Below are positions 26,798 to 36,527 of a DNA stretch of 64,000 nt, in pieces. The DNA is from JAHDCJ01 sp039028895 (GTDB lineage: Bacteria; Bacteroidota; Bacteroidia; Chitinophagales; Saprospiraceae): NCBI GenBank assembly GCA_039028895.1, contig JBCCHF010000024.1:35588-99587 (forward strand), written 5' to 3'. The first letter of the stretch is position 1. Each line of letters begins with the position of its first letter. Made by a program: the position numbers and the translations under genes. The notes beneath the pieces were generated by a model that was given only the letters and a program-made list of their open reading frames with translations, made no database searches and was not told the DNA's origin.

Positions 26798-27861
26798 AAC
26801 TCGGTTCCATCTTTATTGATGAAACCCCAATATCCCATTTTTTTCACTTTTGCCAGTCCATTCCGGAAAGGATATACCGCCTCATACCCTTCAGGGATAG
26901 CAAATTGTCCTGAATTATTGATGAAACTCCAGGTACCTTCCACCATTACAGCGGCCAAACCATCTGAAAATGGAAGGCCGGCTTCGAAAATACCCCTTGA
27001 AATTGGTTGCCCTTTGGGATTGAGATAGGAGACGCCATTATCATCTTTAACCATTGCAGCGCCATCTTCTACACATGAGGCCTCCAAATATTTGAAAGGA
27101 ATAATGGTCTCATTCTCCCGGTTGATATAACCCCAGTTTTCTTCCAGAAAAACTGGCGCTATGCCCATGCAGAAATGTTTGACATCTTCATAAATTAAAG
27201 GGATTACTATTTCTCCGGTTTGATCAATGAACCCCCATTTTTCATTTTTCATAACTGAAGCAAGGCCATCATGGAATGTGCCAACTGCATCATATTCCAG
27301 TGGAATAATGACATCTTCGTTCAAGTCAATGAACCCCCATTTGCCACCTCTGTTAACCCCACAAAGTCCTTCAGAGAAACGATCAACTGCCGTGTAGTCA
27401 AAGAATACTCTTTCTTTTCCCTTACGGTCAATAAACCCCCATTTGCCTTTAGCTTTAACAGCGATCAGGCCATCATAGAGAAACTTGCCTTTATCAATCG
27501 AGACGTGATCAAAGGTCGTCTTGAGTGCTGGTTTACCTTTTTTATCGATGAATGTCCATTTTCCTTTATTCTGGACTGCTGCTATACCGTTCTGAAACCT
27601 GGAAATTCTTTGGTAAACACAAGGGATAACTTCCCTTCCAAAGTTGTTAATATATCCCCATTTTCCATTTTGTTTTACGCCGACAAGACCTTCACCAATA
27701 TAAGCCACTGCATCATACTTGGTCGCCATCACGATAGTGCCAGAAGCATTGGTTATGCCCCACTTATCACCAATACGATAGGGAAACACATCCCCTGTAG
27801 CACTAACGATGCTCAAATATGAAAACAAAATAAGGATAGTGGTAATGGTGTATTTGTTCAT
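26785..27861 (-). CDS. WG-repeat protein
   Basis: The protein has 358 residues with a signal peptide (ending SIVSA) and about ten WG repeats of roughly 30 residues, each with a core such as KWGYINNFG, KWTFIDKKG, KWGFIDRKG, NWGYINREN or YWGFINKDG. The repeats fill the whole mature protein, which suggests a beta-rich repeat structure used for binding. No enzymatic motif was seen and the ligand is unknown. It is first in the operon with queG and the secreted esterase. The repeat near residue 275 (GVSYLNPKG) has lost its tryptophan. Confidence 0.9.
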   Translation of the reverse strand: MNKYTITTILILFSYLSIVSATGDVFPYRIGDKWGITNASGTIVMATKYDAVAYIGEGLVGVKQNGKWGYINNFGREVIPCVYQRISRFQNGIAAVQNKGKWTFIDKKGKPALKTTFDHVSIDKGKFLYDGLIAVKAKGKWGFIDRKGKERVFFDYTAVDRFSEGLCGVNRGGKWGFIDLNEDVIIPLEYDAVGTFHDGLASVMKNEKWGFIDQTGEIVIPLIYEDVKHFCMGIAPVFLEENWGYINRENETIIPFKYLEASCVEDGAAMVKDDNGVSYLNPKGQPISRGIFEAGLPFSDGLAAVMVEGTWSFINNSGQFAIPEGYEAVYPFRNGLAKVKKMGYWGFINKDGTEFWKN

Positions 27862-28086
27862 AATAGTGTCTGCTGTTTGGGATATTATTGTTTACGAAAA
27901 ACCAGGCCAAAGGATGCCTTTTCATGTTATTTATTTGTCAAAAATTGAAAGACAACAATCAAATTGGAAATTGAGGTGTTTTACGTAACAGTTTTTAAGT
28001 TTTGGTGAAGGACATCCTGAGTTATCCAGCGAGATCAGGTTTGAGGAAATTGACGTACTTTTGCCAATCAGAATAAAATTCAAAAA

Positions 28087-29895
28087 ATGTCAAGACGCAG
28101 GCGGGAGATAGCAGACGATTCCAAGAAGGGCAAATTGAATAAAGAAAGTGTCAGTGAAGCTTTTGAGGTATTCAAATACGTCCTACCATACAAATGGTCA
28201 TTTTTCATTGGTTTACTGCTTCTGGTAATTTCAAGTGGTGTTTTCCTGGTTTTTCCTGATGCTGCTGGAGAAATAGCGAATATTGCCAATAATAAACCAA
28301 CCTGGGAATTGGGGTTCACCCTCAATGAAATGATTCTTTTCCTGTTTGCTCTGCTTATTTTCCAGGCTATTACTTCATTTATCAGGCTTTACCTGTTTAC
28401 CCGGGTAAGTGAAATGGGAATGGCTGATCTGAGGAAAAATCTTTATCAGAAACTGATCACGCTGCCTATTCCTTTTTACGATGAACATCGGGTGGGGGAT
28501 ATTACGAGTCGGATTACAAATGACATTTCCCAACTTCAGTCAATATTTTCATTTACTCTGGCTCAATTTGTCAGACATCTCGTGATCTTCGTTGGTGGTA
28601 TCGGGGTAATTCTTTGGAAGATGCCTCGACTGTCACTGCTGATGTTGGCTACCTTCCCGGTGATAGTTATTATCGCAATTTTGTTTGGCAGGTTTATTCG
28701 AAAAATTGCAAAGTTGCGACAAGACGAGCTCGCAAAATCCAATGTCGTTGTTGATGAAACGCTACAGTCAGTCAATGTCGTTAAGGCTTTCACCAATGAA
28801 TGGACTGAGTTATTCCGTTACGGAAAGGTCATTGACCGGGTGGTTAAAGTCAGTATGAAACTGGCTATTTGGAGAGGCCTGTTTGTGGTTTTCATTATTG
28901 CTGTAATGTTTGGTGCCATCTTTTTTATTCTCTGGAGAGGTGCTTTGATGGTTCAGTCTGGTGTGATGGAAGTAGGGGAGTTGTTTTCGTTTATTCTTTA
29001 CACCATGTTTATCGGAGGATCGATTGCCAATTTCGGGGGTATTTATGAACAAATACTCACAACCCTGGGTGCGACGCAACGCGTGAGAGAAATCCTAAGA
29101 GAATCTTCAGAGCCAGTAAATGAGGCCGGGGCCATTGGTGATGGAGAAAAACTCAAAGGTGAGATTGCCTTTAGAAATATCAATTTTGCATATCCTTCAA
29201 GGAATGACATTGATGTGCTTAAGAATATGAGCTTTGAGATTGAAGCAGGAAAGAAAGTTGCGCTTGTAGGTGCCAGCGGTGCTGGAAAGTCTACTATTAT
29301 CCATATGCTGCTTCAATTTTACAAACCGGAAGAAGGTCAGATTTTTATTGATGGCAAGCCTGTCGAGGATTTCAGCCTGACGACCTACAGGCAAAACATT
29401 GCCTTTGTTCCGCAGGAAGTCATGCTTTTTGGGGGCACTATCGGTGAAAATATTGGCTATGGTAAACCAGATGCATCTGATGAAGAGATACTCGACGCAG
29501 CTGAAAAAGCCAATGCTCTTGAGTTTATTAACTCCTTTCCAGAAGGATTGGATACCATGGTTGGAGAAAGAGGGGTTAAACTATCCGGCGGACAACGACA
29601 GCGCATAGCTATTGCCCGGGCAATCCTCCGTGATCCTGCCATTTTGCTATTGGATGAAGCGACTTCTTCTCTTGATGCTGAAGGTGAAAAAGTAGTGCAG
29701 GAAGCGCTCAATACCCTAATGCAGGGCCGTACGTCAATCATTATTGCCCATAGGCTGGCAACTATCCGTGATGTAGACCGCATCTTTGTGATCGATAAAG
29801 GGGAAATAATTGAGCAAGGCAATCACCAGGAATTATTCAGTATGGAAGATGGCGCCTATAGCAATCTCGCTAAACTGCAATTCGAACTACACTAA
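28087..29895 (+). CDS. ABC exporter, fused permease and ATPase (MsbA-like)
   Basis: The 602-residue half-transporter has six membrane helices in the N-terminal part (about 35-335) and a nucleotide-binding domain (about 365-602). ATPase motifs are Walker A GASGAGKST, Q-loop FVPQEV, signature KLSGGQRQR, Walker B ILLLDEATSSLD and the H-loop HRLAT. It probably works as a homodimer exporting lipid A precursor or another amphipathic substrate; the substrate is not determined by sequence. A TACTTTTG box at 28056-28063 precedes it, but without a well-spaced -33 element. Confidence 0.93.
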   Translation: MSRRRREIADDSKKGKLNKESVSEAFEVFKYVLPYKWSFFIGLLLLVISSGVFLVFPDAAGEIANIANNKPTWELGFTLNEMILFLFALLIFQAITSFIRLYLFTRVSEMGMADLRKNLYQKLITLPIPFYDEHRVGDITSRITNDISQLQSIFSFTLAQFVRHLVIFVGGIGVILWKMPRLSLLMLATFPVIVIIAILFGRFIRKIAKLRQDELAKSNVVVDETLQSVNVVKAFTNEWTELFRYGKVIDRVVKVSMKLAIWRGLFVVFIIAVMFGAIFFILWRGALMVQSGVMEVGELFSFILYTMFIGGSIANFGGIYEQILTTLGATQRVREILRESSEPVNEAGAIGDGEKLKGEIAFRNINFAYPSRNDIDVLKNMSFEIEAGKKVALVGASGAGKSTIIHMLLQFYKPEEGQIFIDGKPVEDFSLTTYRQNIAFVPQEVMLFGGTIGENIGYGKPDASDEEILDAAEKANALEFINSFPEGLDTMVGERGVKLSGGQRQRIAIARAILRDPAILLLDEATSSLDAEGEKVVQEALNTLMQGRTSIIIAHRLATIRDVDRIFVIDKGEIIEQGNHQELFSMEDGAYSNLAKLQFELH

Positions 29896-29930
29896 ATTTC
29901 CGGTAATTGACAGAACTGCTAGATAAGGAA

Positions 29931-30488
29931 ATGACTGGGGTAACAACTGGAACCAAATGGCTGGACAAAGTAGCCTGGGTTTTTATCATTTGGTCTGCAA
30001 TCTATCTTTCCATCTATTTTATTTTCTCTGCCGAACCTGTTATTATTCCTTATCCGGGACTTTTTCAAACCGATAATCAAACCATCACATCAGGAGCCTG
30101 GTTAGTGGAATTTGCTGATTTCATTGTGACTTACCAGGTTAAGATTATAGCGTCTTACCTAATGTTAAACCTTTTTATGATGGTAATGGCTTACGCTTTG
30201 TTTCACAGGGTGCGCCATATTCGAAAACCATTTGTAGTGACCCTTTACCTGACGATACTATTTCATTTTATGAGATGGGTCGTTTTGGTGGTTTATTTTC
30301 AGATCCATGGACTTGATACTTTGTCAGAAAGTTTTGAAACAAGCTATTTTGGTATTTATTTGCAAGCAGGTCTGGGGGTTTATACGGCCTATATCATTGC
30401 ACTGTGGTTTGCGTTCCGCTGGATAATTAAGGGACTTTTTAAGGAGGAAGTTTCTATGGAATTTGTCAAACCTGTGCAGGGTAACTGA
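29931..30488 (+). CDS. Membrane protein of unknown function
   Basis: Starting at the ATG (29931; a TTG at 29907 would add eight residues) the protein has 185 residues and four predicted membrane segments (VAWVFIIWSAIYLSIYFIF; IASYLMLNLFMMVMAYALF; VTLYLTILFHFMRWVVLVV; LGVYTAYIIALWFAFRWII). I do not recognise the family. It follows the ABC exporter by 35 bp and precedes the Gfo/Idh gene, so it may belong to the same envelope-related transcription unit. Confidence 0.75.
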   Translation: MTGVTTGTKWLDKVAWVFIIWSAIYLSIYFIFSAEPVIIPYPGLFQTDNQTITSGAWLVEFADFIVTYQVKIIASYLMLNLFMMVMAYALFHRVRHIRKPFVVTLYLTILFHFMRWVVLVVYFQIHGLDTLSESFETSYFGIYLQAGLGVYTAYIIALWFAFRWIIKGLFKEEVSMEFVKPVQGN

Positions 30489-30543
30489 CAACCGCGATAA
30501 TTGGTTAACTTTGTGTCCGGTTTTTGAAGGACAGTAGTCAGGG

Positions 30544-31548
30544 ATGAAGTCAGAAAATAAGCTCAAAGTCGGGATACTTGGCGTTGGTCATTTAGGAATG
30601 ATCCATCTAAAGTGCATACAGGAAGTATCGGCATTCGAAGTTGTTGGGATATACGATCCTGATGAACAGAAGATGACAAACGCTGCTTCCAAATACAAAG
30701 TCAGGCCATTTTCTAATGAATCGACACTTCTCCAGGAGGTTGATGCAGTAATCATCGTTAGCCCAACGACGACTCATTTTGAATTGGCCAAGGCAGCTAT
30801 TTGCAGGGGCATCCACGTTTTTATAGAAAAACCTGTTACAGAGACCCCGGATGAAGCAAAAACGTTACTTGAATTATCCCATCAGCATAATGTCATTGCC
30901 CAGGTCGGGCATGTTGAACGATTCAATCCAGCTTTTACGGCTATAAAAGATATGCAACTTGTACCGATGTTCATCGAAGTGCATCGCATTGCCACATTTA
31001 ATCCTCGTGGCATGGACGTTTCAGTTGTATTGGATCTGATGATCCATGATTTGGATATTATCTTAAGCATGGTTGATGCAGAGGTTAAGCAAATCAGGGC
31101 AAGCGGTGTAGGTGTGATTGGGAAATTACCAGATATTGCCAATGCAAGAATTGAATTTGAGAATGGTTGCGTAGCTAATCTGACTGCCAGTAGAATGTCG
31201 TTTAAGCAAATGAGAAAGCTGAGACTTTTCCAGCAAGATGCTTATATCAGCATGGATTTTCTGGAGAAAGAGACCACCATCATCAGACTGTATGAAGAAG
31301 GTAATGAACATATTCCTGAAGGCATTTCCCTGATGGAACTGAATACTGATGAGGCAAAGAAATTTGTACATATTGAGCAAGCCGAAACCATACCTGCAAA
31401 TGCCATCCAGGATGAATTAAAAGCATTTGCGAATGCGATTTTGGAAGGTAAGACTCCAGCTGTTAGTCTGGAAGATGGGTATAGGGCCTTAAAGCTGGCA
31501 TTCGGTATTTTAAATGAAATTGAAAAACAAAAATTCCACGTAAGTTGA
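30544..31548 (+). CDS. Gfo/Idh/MocA family oxidoreductase
   Basis: The protein has 334 residues with an NAD(P)-binding Rossmann motif GILGVGHLGMIHL (residues 9-21) and the family signature FIEKPVTETPDEA near 95-107, where the lysine is catalytic. The C-terminal alpha/beta domain includes HDLDIILSMVD. These enzymes oxidise or reduce sugars and sugar nucleotides. With a polyprenyl-phosphate sugar transferase two genes on, a role in making a nucleotide-sugar for surface polysaccharide is plausible inference. TAACTTTG at 30506-30513 is a -7-like box without a clear -33 partner. Confidence 0.92.
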   Translation: MKSENKLKVGILGVGHLGMIHLKCIQEVSAFEVVGIYDPDEQKMTNAASKYKVRPFSNESTLLQEVDAVIIVSPTTTHFELAKAAICRGIHVFIEKPVTETPDEAKTLLELSHQHNVIAQVGHVERFNPAFTAIKDMQLVPMFIEVHRIATFNPRGMDVSVVLDLMIHDLDIILSMVDAEVKQIRASGVGVIGKLPDIANARIEFENGCVANLTASRMSFKQMRKLRLFQQDAYISMDFLEKETTIIRLYEEGNEHIPEGISLMELNTDEAKKFVHIEQAETIPANAIQDELKAFANAILEGKTPAVSLEDGYRALKLAFGILNEIEKQKFHVS

Positions 31549-32399
31549 AAAATAATCTATTTATCGGCATTTGCCTGTCGTTAATCGTAGGTCTTGGGTC
31601 CTGTGATTTGGTTAACCCAGCAGAGCAAATTCCTTCTTATATTCATATTGAACCTTATACGCTTACCACCACACCTTTCCAGGGAAGTGATTCACATCGT
31701 ATAACAGATGCCTGGGTTGGGGTTGACGGACAACTGATCGGTGCTTATTTCCTGCCTGCAACTATTCCTGTTCTTGCAGAAGGATCAACGGAAATCACAA
31801 TTTTCGCTGGCGTAATTGAAAACGGGATATCAGCAACCAGGGAAATATATCCGTTTTTCCAGGAACAAATTACTACCGTCGACCTTGCACCTATAGAAAT
31901 CGATACGATTGCCCCGGCGACTTCCTATCGCCCCGAAGCTCAGTTTGTATTTATCGAAGATTTTGAAGCGAGTAACTTATTTGGTGACGACCTCGATGGT
32001 AATCCGGCATCCACAATGTCTATTAGCAGTATCAATCCTTTTGAAGGTCAAAGCGTTGGAAGAATTTCGATGATAGATGATGGTAATATTGCAGCAGTTG
32101 GCACTGCGATCAGATATGTCCTCCCAAAAGATGGGACGCCAATTTTTCTCGAATTGAACTATCGTTGTGAAGTTGATTTTTCAATCGGGATTATTGGTTA
32201 TTCAGGGGGTACAGGAGAACAGGTGTTGAAACTTACACTAACAGCAAGAGATGAATGGAATAAGGTATATGTAAGTCTCGACCAGGAAGTGATCGCTATC
32301 GATGCAGATCAGTACCAAATATATTTTCAGGCTGAAAAAGCCAGTACCGAGAACGAGGCCAATGTCTACCTCGACAATATCAAACTGCTTCATTTGTAG
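31545..32399 (+). CDS. Lipoprotein with TTG start overlapping the previous stop
   Basis: The 284-residue protein starts at TTG within TTGA, sharing bases with the stop of the Gfo/Idh gene; no ATG is available near the signal sequence. The signal is followed by a lipobox LGSC (Cys about 20). The mature part is strand-rich, and its second half (FIEDFEASNLFGDDL to VYLDNIKLLHL) looks like a carbohydrate-binding jelly-roll, ending in the common YLDNIKL motif. It is predicted to be anchored in a membrane facing the periplasm or surface. Function is unknown, but its place between two polysaccharide-type genes suggests an envelope role. Confidence 0.83.
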   Translation: MKNNLFIGICLSLIVGLGSCDLVNPAEQIPSYIHIEPYTLTTTPFQGSDSHRITDAWVGVDGQLIGAYFLPATIPVLAEGSTEITIFAGVIENGISATREIYPFFQEQITTVDLAPIEIDTIAPATSYRPEAQFVFIEDFEASNLFGDDLDGNPASTMSISSINPFEGQSVGRISMIDDGNIAAVGTAIRYVLPKDGTPIFLELNYRCEVDFSIGIIGYSGGTGEQVLKLTLTARDEWNKVYVSLDQEVIAIDADQYQIYFQAEKASTENEANVYLDNIKLLHL

Positions 32400-32402
32400 G
32401 AC

Positions 32403-33818
32403 ATGACACGCCAAAGAAGGACCGGCATCTTAATTTATTTCCTTGCTGATTTTTTGACAGCAATGCTGGCCTGGTCATGTTTTTACATATTCCGGAAAAT
32501 ATATTTTGAAAATCCGGCTTTTGAATGGAGTCAATTGGATGACAAGAATTTCTTCCTTGGAGTGTTGGTCATTCCTGTCGGTTGGGTTCTATTATATGCT
32601 ATTTTTGATAGCTATAAAGATATCTATCGAATCTCAAGAATGGCCACCCTGTTCAGGACTTTTTTCCTCAGTTTTATCGGGGTTTTATTCCTGTATTTCA
32701 CCTTGATTCTCGATGATTATATCAAAGGATACGAAACCTACTACCATTCCTTTATCGCTTTGTTTTTGATCCATTTCACATTCACCTTTACGGTCAGGTT
32801 CGTCATTTTGACTATGGCAAGCAAGCGGCTTAAGGCTGGTATTGTTGGTTTTAATACCATCATTATTGGAGGTAACGAGAAGGCAGTTGAACTTTATCAT
32901 GAAATATCAGGACAGGTAAAAGCACTTGGATATCGCTTTATAGGGTTTATTACGCCTAAAGAGAATGGTTTAAATGAACTTGAGGACCATTTGCCAAGGC
33001 TTGGTGCAATTGACGATATATCAAAAATCGTGAAGGACAAGCAGATTGAAGAAGTTATCATAGCTATCGAGTCATCAGATCATAATCGGCTAAAAGAGAT
33101 TCTTAATCAGTTATATGATTTTGATGTGATCATTAAAATCATCCCTGACATGTATGATATCATGCTTGGAACTGTCAAGATGAATCACGTTTATGGTGCC
33201 GTGTTGATTGAAATTTATCCGGAGTTAATGCCACTCTGGCTGAGGCTGGTTAAGCGGGGTATAGATCTTTTTGCAGCCTTCATGATGGTATTTCTACTTT
33301 GGCCGATCATGCTTTACACTGCAATCAGGGTAAAGTTGTCCTCTCCCGGTCCAATTTTTTACAATCAAGAACGCATTGGGTTGAATGGTAAGCCATTCAA
33401 TATCATAAAATTCCGCTCGATGGTCGTAAACGCTGAAAATGACGGCCCCCAGCTAAGCCAGGGTAATGATAGCCGAATTACCAAATGGGGACTAATTATG
33501 AGGAAGTACAGACTCGATGAATTACCTCAATTTTGGAATGTCATGAAAGGCGATATGTCATTGGTGGGGCCAAGGCCAGAACGCCAGTTTTATATTGATC
33601 AGATCGTGAAAAGGGCACCACATTATAAACAACTCCTAAAAGTAAGGCCCGGCATCACTTCCTGGGGCCAGGTGAAATATGGTTATGCTTCGAATGTGGA
33701 TGAGATGATCCAAAGATTGAAATATGACATCCTTTACATAGAGAACCTGTCTCTTATGTTGGACATGAAGATCATTCTTTACACTCTATACATCCTCTTC
33801 CAGGGGAAAGGAAAATAG
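32403..33818 (+). CDS. Polyprenyl-phosphate sugar-1-phosphate transferase (WcaJ-like)
   Basis: The 471-residue protein has four N-terminal membrane helices, a Rossmann-like central domain (GFNTIIIGGNEKAVELYHEI), a further helix near 285-300, and the conserved sugar transferase domain with SSPGPIFYNQERIGLNG, FNIIKFRSM, YRLDELPQFWNVMKGDMS and LVGPRPE, ending LKVRPGITSWGQV. It transfers a hexose-1-phosphate from UDP-sugar to undecaprenyl phosphate, the first committed step of exopolysaccharide or O-antigen units. No downstream glycosyltransferase cluster is adjacent, so the rest of the pathway is elsewhere. Confidence 0.95.
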   Translation: MTRQRRTGILIYFLADFLTAMLAWSCFYIFRKIYFENPAFEWSQLDDKNFFLGVLVIPVGWVLLYAIFDSYKDIYRISRMATLFRTFFLSFIGVLFLYFTLILDDYIKGYETYYHSFIALFLIHFTFTFTVRFVILTMASKRLKAGIVGFNTIIIGGNEKAVELYHEISGQVKALGYRFIGFITPKENGLNELEDHLPRLGAIDDISKIVKDKQIEEVIIAIESSDHNRLKEILNQLYDFDVIIKIIPDMYDIMLGTVKMNHVYGAVLIEIYPELMPLWLRLVKRGIDLFAAFMMVFLLWPIMLYTAIRVKLSSPGPIFYNQERIGLNGKPFNIIKFRSMVVNAENDGPQLSQGNDSRITKWGLIMRKYRLDELPQFWNVMKGDMSLVGPRPERQFYIDQIVKRAPHYKQLLKVRPGITSWGQVKYGYASNVDEMIQRLKYDILYIENLSLMLDMKIILYTLYILFQGKGK

Positions 33819-33865
33819 ATTTGTAATTCGCTAAAACTGGAAATCTGTATATAGTCGTGAACGGA

Positions 33866-34903
33866 CTAATTAGCGCTGGCAATTGCCCTGAATTGATCTA
33901 GCAAATATGTCATCTGCTCAATTTGTCCTGTGCAGTATACAAGATTATGCTTGGCAATATGCCCATCGATCTGGCTAAAGCACTCAACTGCTGTCTTATA
34001 ACTTGAATTAGCTTTTTCAATAACTTTTACATAAGAAAGCTCTTTCATGTTCTTCACCCTGAGCGGAGCTGAAAGAGCATCGGCATAGGTGAGACAGGAA
34101 AACGCATAATCATAGATATTGTCAGGATTGAATTTGTAGGCTCTTAAAGCGGATCTGAAATCCCTTTCAATCTTAGGGGTGTGACCGTGTTTGATCAAGG
34201 CAGATTTGAAATCCAGTCTTGATGGTTTGGCTTTAATGTGCTGAATTATAGCCTGATCTCCTTTTTCGAATACCTTTACAGGAACAGGAGAGTCAAGTAA
34301 CTGGAAAATCGGATCTAGCGGGAGATGTGTTCTAACCAATTCTTCGGGGTTTGCCAGGAAATAATCTTCATTGAACTGTGCCTTGAAACCACCATTACTT
34401 GTCACGGTGCCTGCGCCCCATGTCACATCTACGAGATGCCATTTGCCATTTACCTTAACCACGTTCCAAGCATGGTCGCCTTTAGTAAATTTATTACCCT
34501 CGAAATAGCCCATGCCTTTCGAGTAGCCTTCAATGGTATAAGCTGTAATTCCTGCTGCTGTACACATTTTTTCGAATAGCCTTGCGAATCCGGCACATAC
34601 AGAAACCTGTTGATGCAGGATGCAATCTACAGACACACAAGCATCCTTACTCGAAGGATCGAAATAATACTGCGTGTCATAGGCAATGTTTTCAGCTATC
34701 CAGACGTAAAAGGCTCTGACCTTTTCATAGTCATTGGAGGCTGGGGAAGATAGATGAGCGACCAGGGAGGGGAGATCCTGGGCAATAGTTTGTGGTACCG
34801 GACTTTTAGCATACTGGTCAATCTCGCCGAAATCAAATGCATCAGCGAAAGCAGCCAGTCCGAATACTGTTAGGAGGAAAACTGTTGATAAGAGTTTTCG
34901 CAT
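33866..34903 (-). CDS. Transglutaminase-like (cysteine peptidase fold) secreted protein
   Basis: The protein has 345 residues and a signal peptide (ending FADA). The transglutaminase core lies at about 50-185: VRAFYVWIAENIAYD, the catalytic Cys in VSVCAGFARLFEKMC, His in KGDHAWNVVKV and Asp in WHLVDVTWGAG. A C-terminal helical region of unknown role follows. Bacterial members act as peptidases or amidases on cell-wall or surface proteins; the substrate is not known. It is the last gene on the minus strand in this block and converges with the sugar transferase gene. Confidence 0.9.
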   Translation of the reverse strand: MRKLLSTVFLLTVFGLAAFADAFDFGEIDQYAKSPVPQTIAQDLPSLVAHLSSPASNDYEKVRAFYVWIAENIAYDTQYYFDPSSKDACVSVDCILHQQVSVCAGFARLFEKMCTAAGITAYTIEGYSKGMGYFEGNKFTKGDHAWNVVKVNGKWHLVDVTWGAGTVTSNGGFKAQFNEDYFLANPEELVRTHLPLDPIFQLLDSPVPVKVFEKGDQAIIQHIKAKPSRLDFKSALIKHGHTPKIERDFRSALRAYKFNPDNIYDYAFSCLTYADALSAPLRVKNMKELSYVKVIEKANSSYKTAVECFSQIDGHIAKHNLVYCTGQIEQMTYLLDQFRAIASAN

Positions 34904-35102
34904 ACCTTTTCTTGTTAATGTTTCCTTGCGATTCAGAACTACTGTCGTTTTGTTTAGCCTTTAACGATAGCTCTGATTCATTTATTTTATTAAAGATGTC
35001 ACAAAATTTTCATTTATGACTGGTTTTTTGCCAATTTTTTAATTAAGGCACGTTTACACAAAAATATAATCCAAATTTCATTCCAATGTCAGAATTTGGA
35101 CA

Positions 35103-36455
35103 TTATTTTTCTGAATCGTCAAATTCGTGGAGATCTTTGAACTTGCTAAAGAGGAGTAAACCGATGATACAAAATATCAATGCGGCGAAACCGGTCATCC
35201 GTATTCCAAAGTCATTTTCTACGGATTTGCCGAGCAGTAATAGGGAGGTGAAAACAAGAATACCTAGTGAAGTACCTAATTTCATCATAAAAGTGCGCAC
35301 ACCAAAGTACATACCCGCCTGGTTATCGCCATGCAGTTTTCCGTGCGTATTGACCAAATCAGCGATTATCGCATTGGGGATAATACCAAATACGGCCATT
35401 GGGAAAGCAGACAGCACAGCTAAAATACCAAGTTGAGCAGTTGAGGATAAGGGATTTTTCCCCAGATCTAAAGCCAACAGGAAGGTAAGTGCGAAAATGA
35501 TAAAACCTAATCTTAGAATTTTCTTTTTACCGTATTTCTTAACCATGAGATTGATGGGATAATAGAAACAAAAACTCAATAACATGGCTATTGGCAGAAA
35601 AACGGATGTAATACCTTCATCGAGTTTTAGCAATACGGTAACATAGTAAATTATACCCATCTGGATGATCGTCACCGAAAGCCAATAGGTAAGGTCGGCA
35701 TAGGTGAAGATCCTGAAATTTTTATTAGCCCAAACCTTTTTCATAGATTTCAATAATGAAAACTCTGAAGAAGTCTGGAGGGCATATTTATGCTCATCAA
35801 GAAAAAGTATAGGGATAAGCATAAAGATGAAAGCAATTACGAGCAGGATGCCTAATCCAAGTTGAAAAGCCTGAGTAGGCTCGAGAAAAGACTGTAACTG
35901 GTCTTTCATAAAGAAAACAGAGAATCCAATCGAATGACCTACAGCCCACGCTACAGACAACATGGTGCTGATTGCCATCCTGTCATCCGGATGGTGCCCC
36001 AACTCGCTTATTAAAGCATTATAGGGCACAACATATAGTGAAAAACTTAGGTAGAACAGAAATACAACAGCAATCAACCAGATGCTATTTAGTATGGTGT
36101 CTGTATCACTAAGTGGATAAAAAGCCAGGAAACCAAACACACAAAAAGGCACTATAGCAATCGCAAGCAATTGCTTTCTCTTTCCTAATCTTGAATTCGA
36201 TTTGTCTGAATAGTTGGCAATTATCGGGTCAGTAATGGCGTCAAAAACTCGTCCACCAAATAGAATCAGACCAATAATGGTCAAAAAGCCCAGAAAAGGA
36301 CCCTGGTAAATGAAAGTCGGAAAATCCTGTGCTCCAGTTTCAGGAGGCAGATAAAAGTAAGCCACCTGAAACAACACGCCAAAGCTCCCAAGGGACCATC
36401 CTAATTGGCCTAAAGCATAGATTAGTTTTGTACGAAAAGGTGGTCGAATCGCCAT
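35103..36455 (-). CDS. MFS transporter, GPH (MelB-like) sugar:cation symporter type
   Basis: The 450-residue protein has about twelve membrane helices. The N-terminal half carries GGRVFDAITDPIIANYSDKS followed by NSRLGKRKQ, the loop signature of glycoside-pentoside-hexuronide symporters, including the Asp residues used for cation coupling in MelB. The C-terminal half has PNAIIADLVNTHGKLHGDN. It probably imports a sugar or glycoside with H+ or Na+. The substrate cannot be told from sequence, and neighbouring genes give no sugar-catabolic context. Confidence 0.9.
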   Translation of the reverse strand: MAIRPPFRTKLIYALGQLGWSLGSFGVLFQVAYFYLPPETGAQDFPTFIYQGPFLGFLTIIGLILFGGRVFDAITDPIIANYSDKSNSRLGKRKQLLAIAIVPFCVFGFLAFYPLSDTDTILNSIWLIAVVFLFYLSFSLYVVPYNALISELGHHPDDRMAISTMLSVAWAVGHSIGFSVFFMKDQLQSFLEPTQAFQLGLGILLVIAFIFMLIPILFLDEHKYALQTSSEFSLLKSMKKVWANKNFRIFTYADLTYWLSVTIIQMGIIYYVTVLLKLDEGITSVFLPIAMLLSFCFYYPINLMVKKYGKKKILRLGFIIFALTFLLALDLGKNPLSSTAQLGILAVLSAFPMAVFGIIPNAIIADLVNTHGKLHGDNQAGMYFGVRTFMMKLGTSLGILVFTSLLLLGKSVENDFGIRMTGFAALIFCIIGLLLFSKFKDLHEFDDSEK

Positions 36456-36527
36456 AGTAAAGGAAAAATACTAGGTTTTATCGGATTATCGCAATAGGAA
36501 TTAAAGAATGACAATGTTCAGACTTAA

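Noticed and set aside
34837..35019. 60-residue plus-strand frame before the transglutaminase-like gene
   Set aside because: It overlaps the signal peptide coding region on the other strand and shows no family features.
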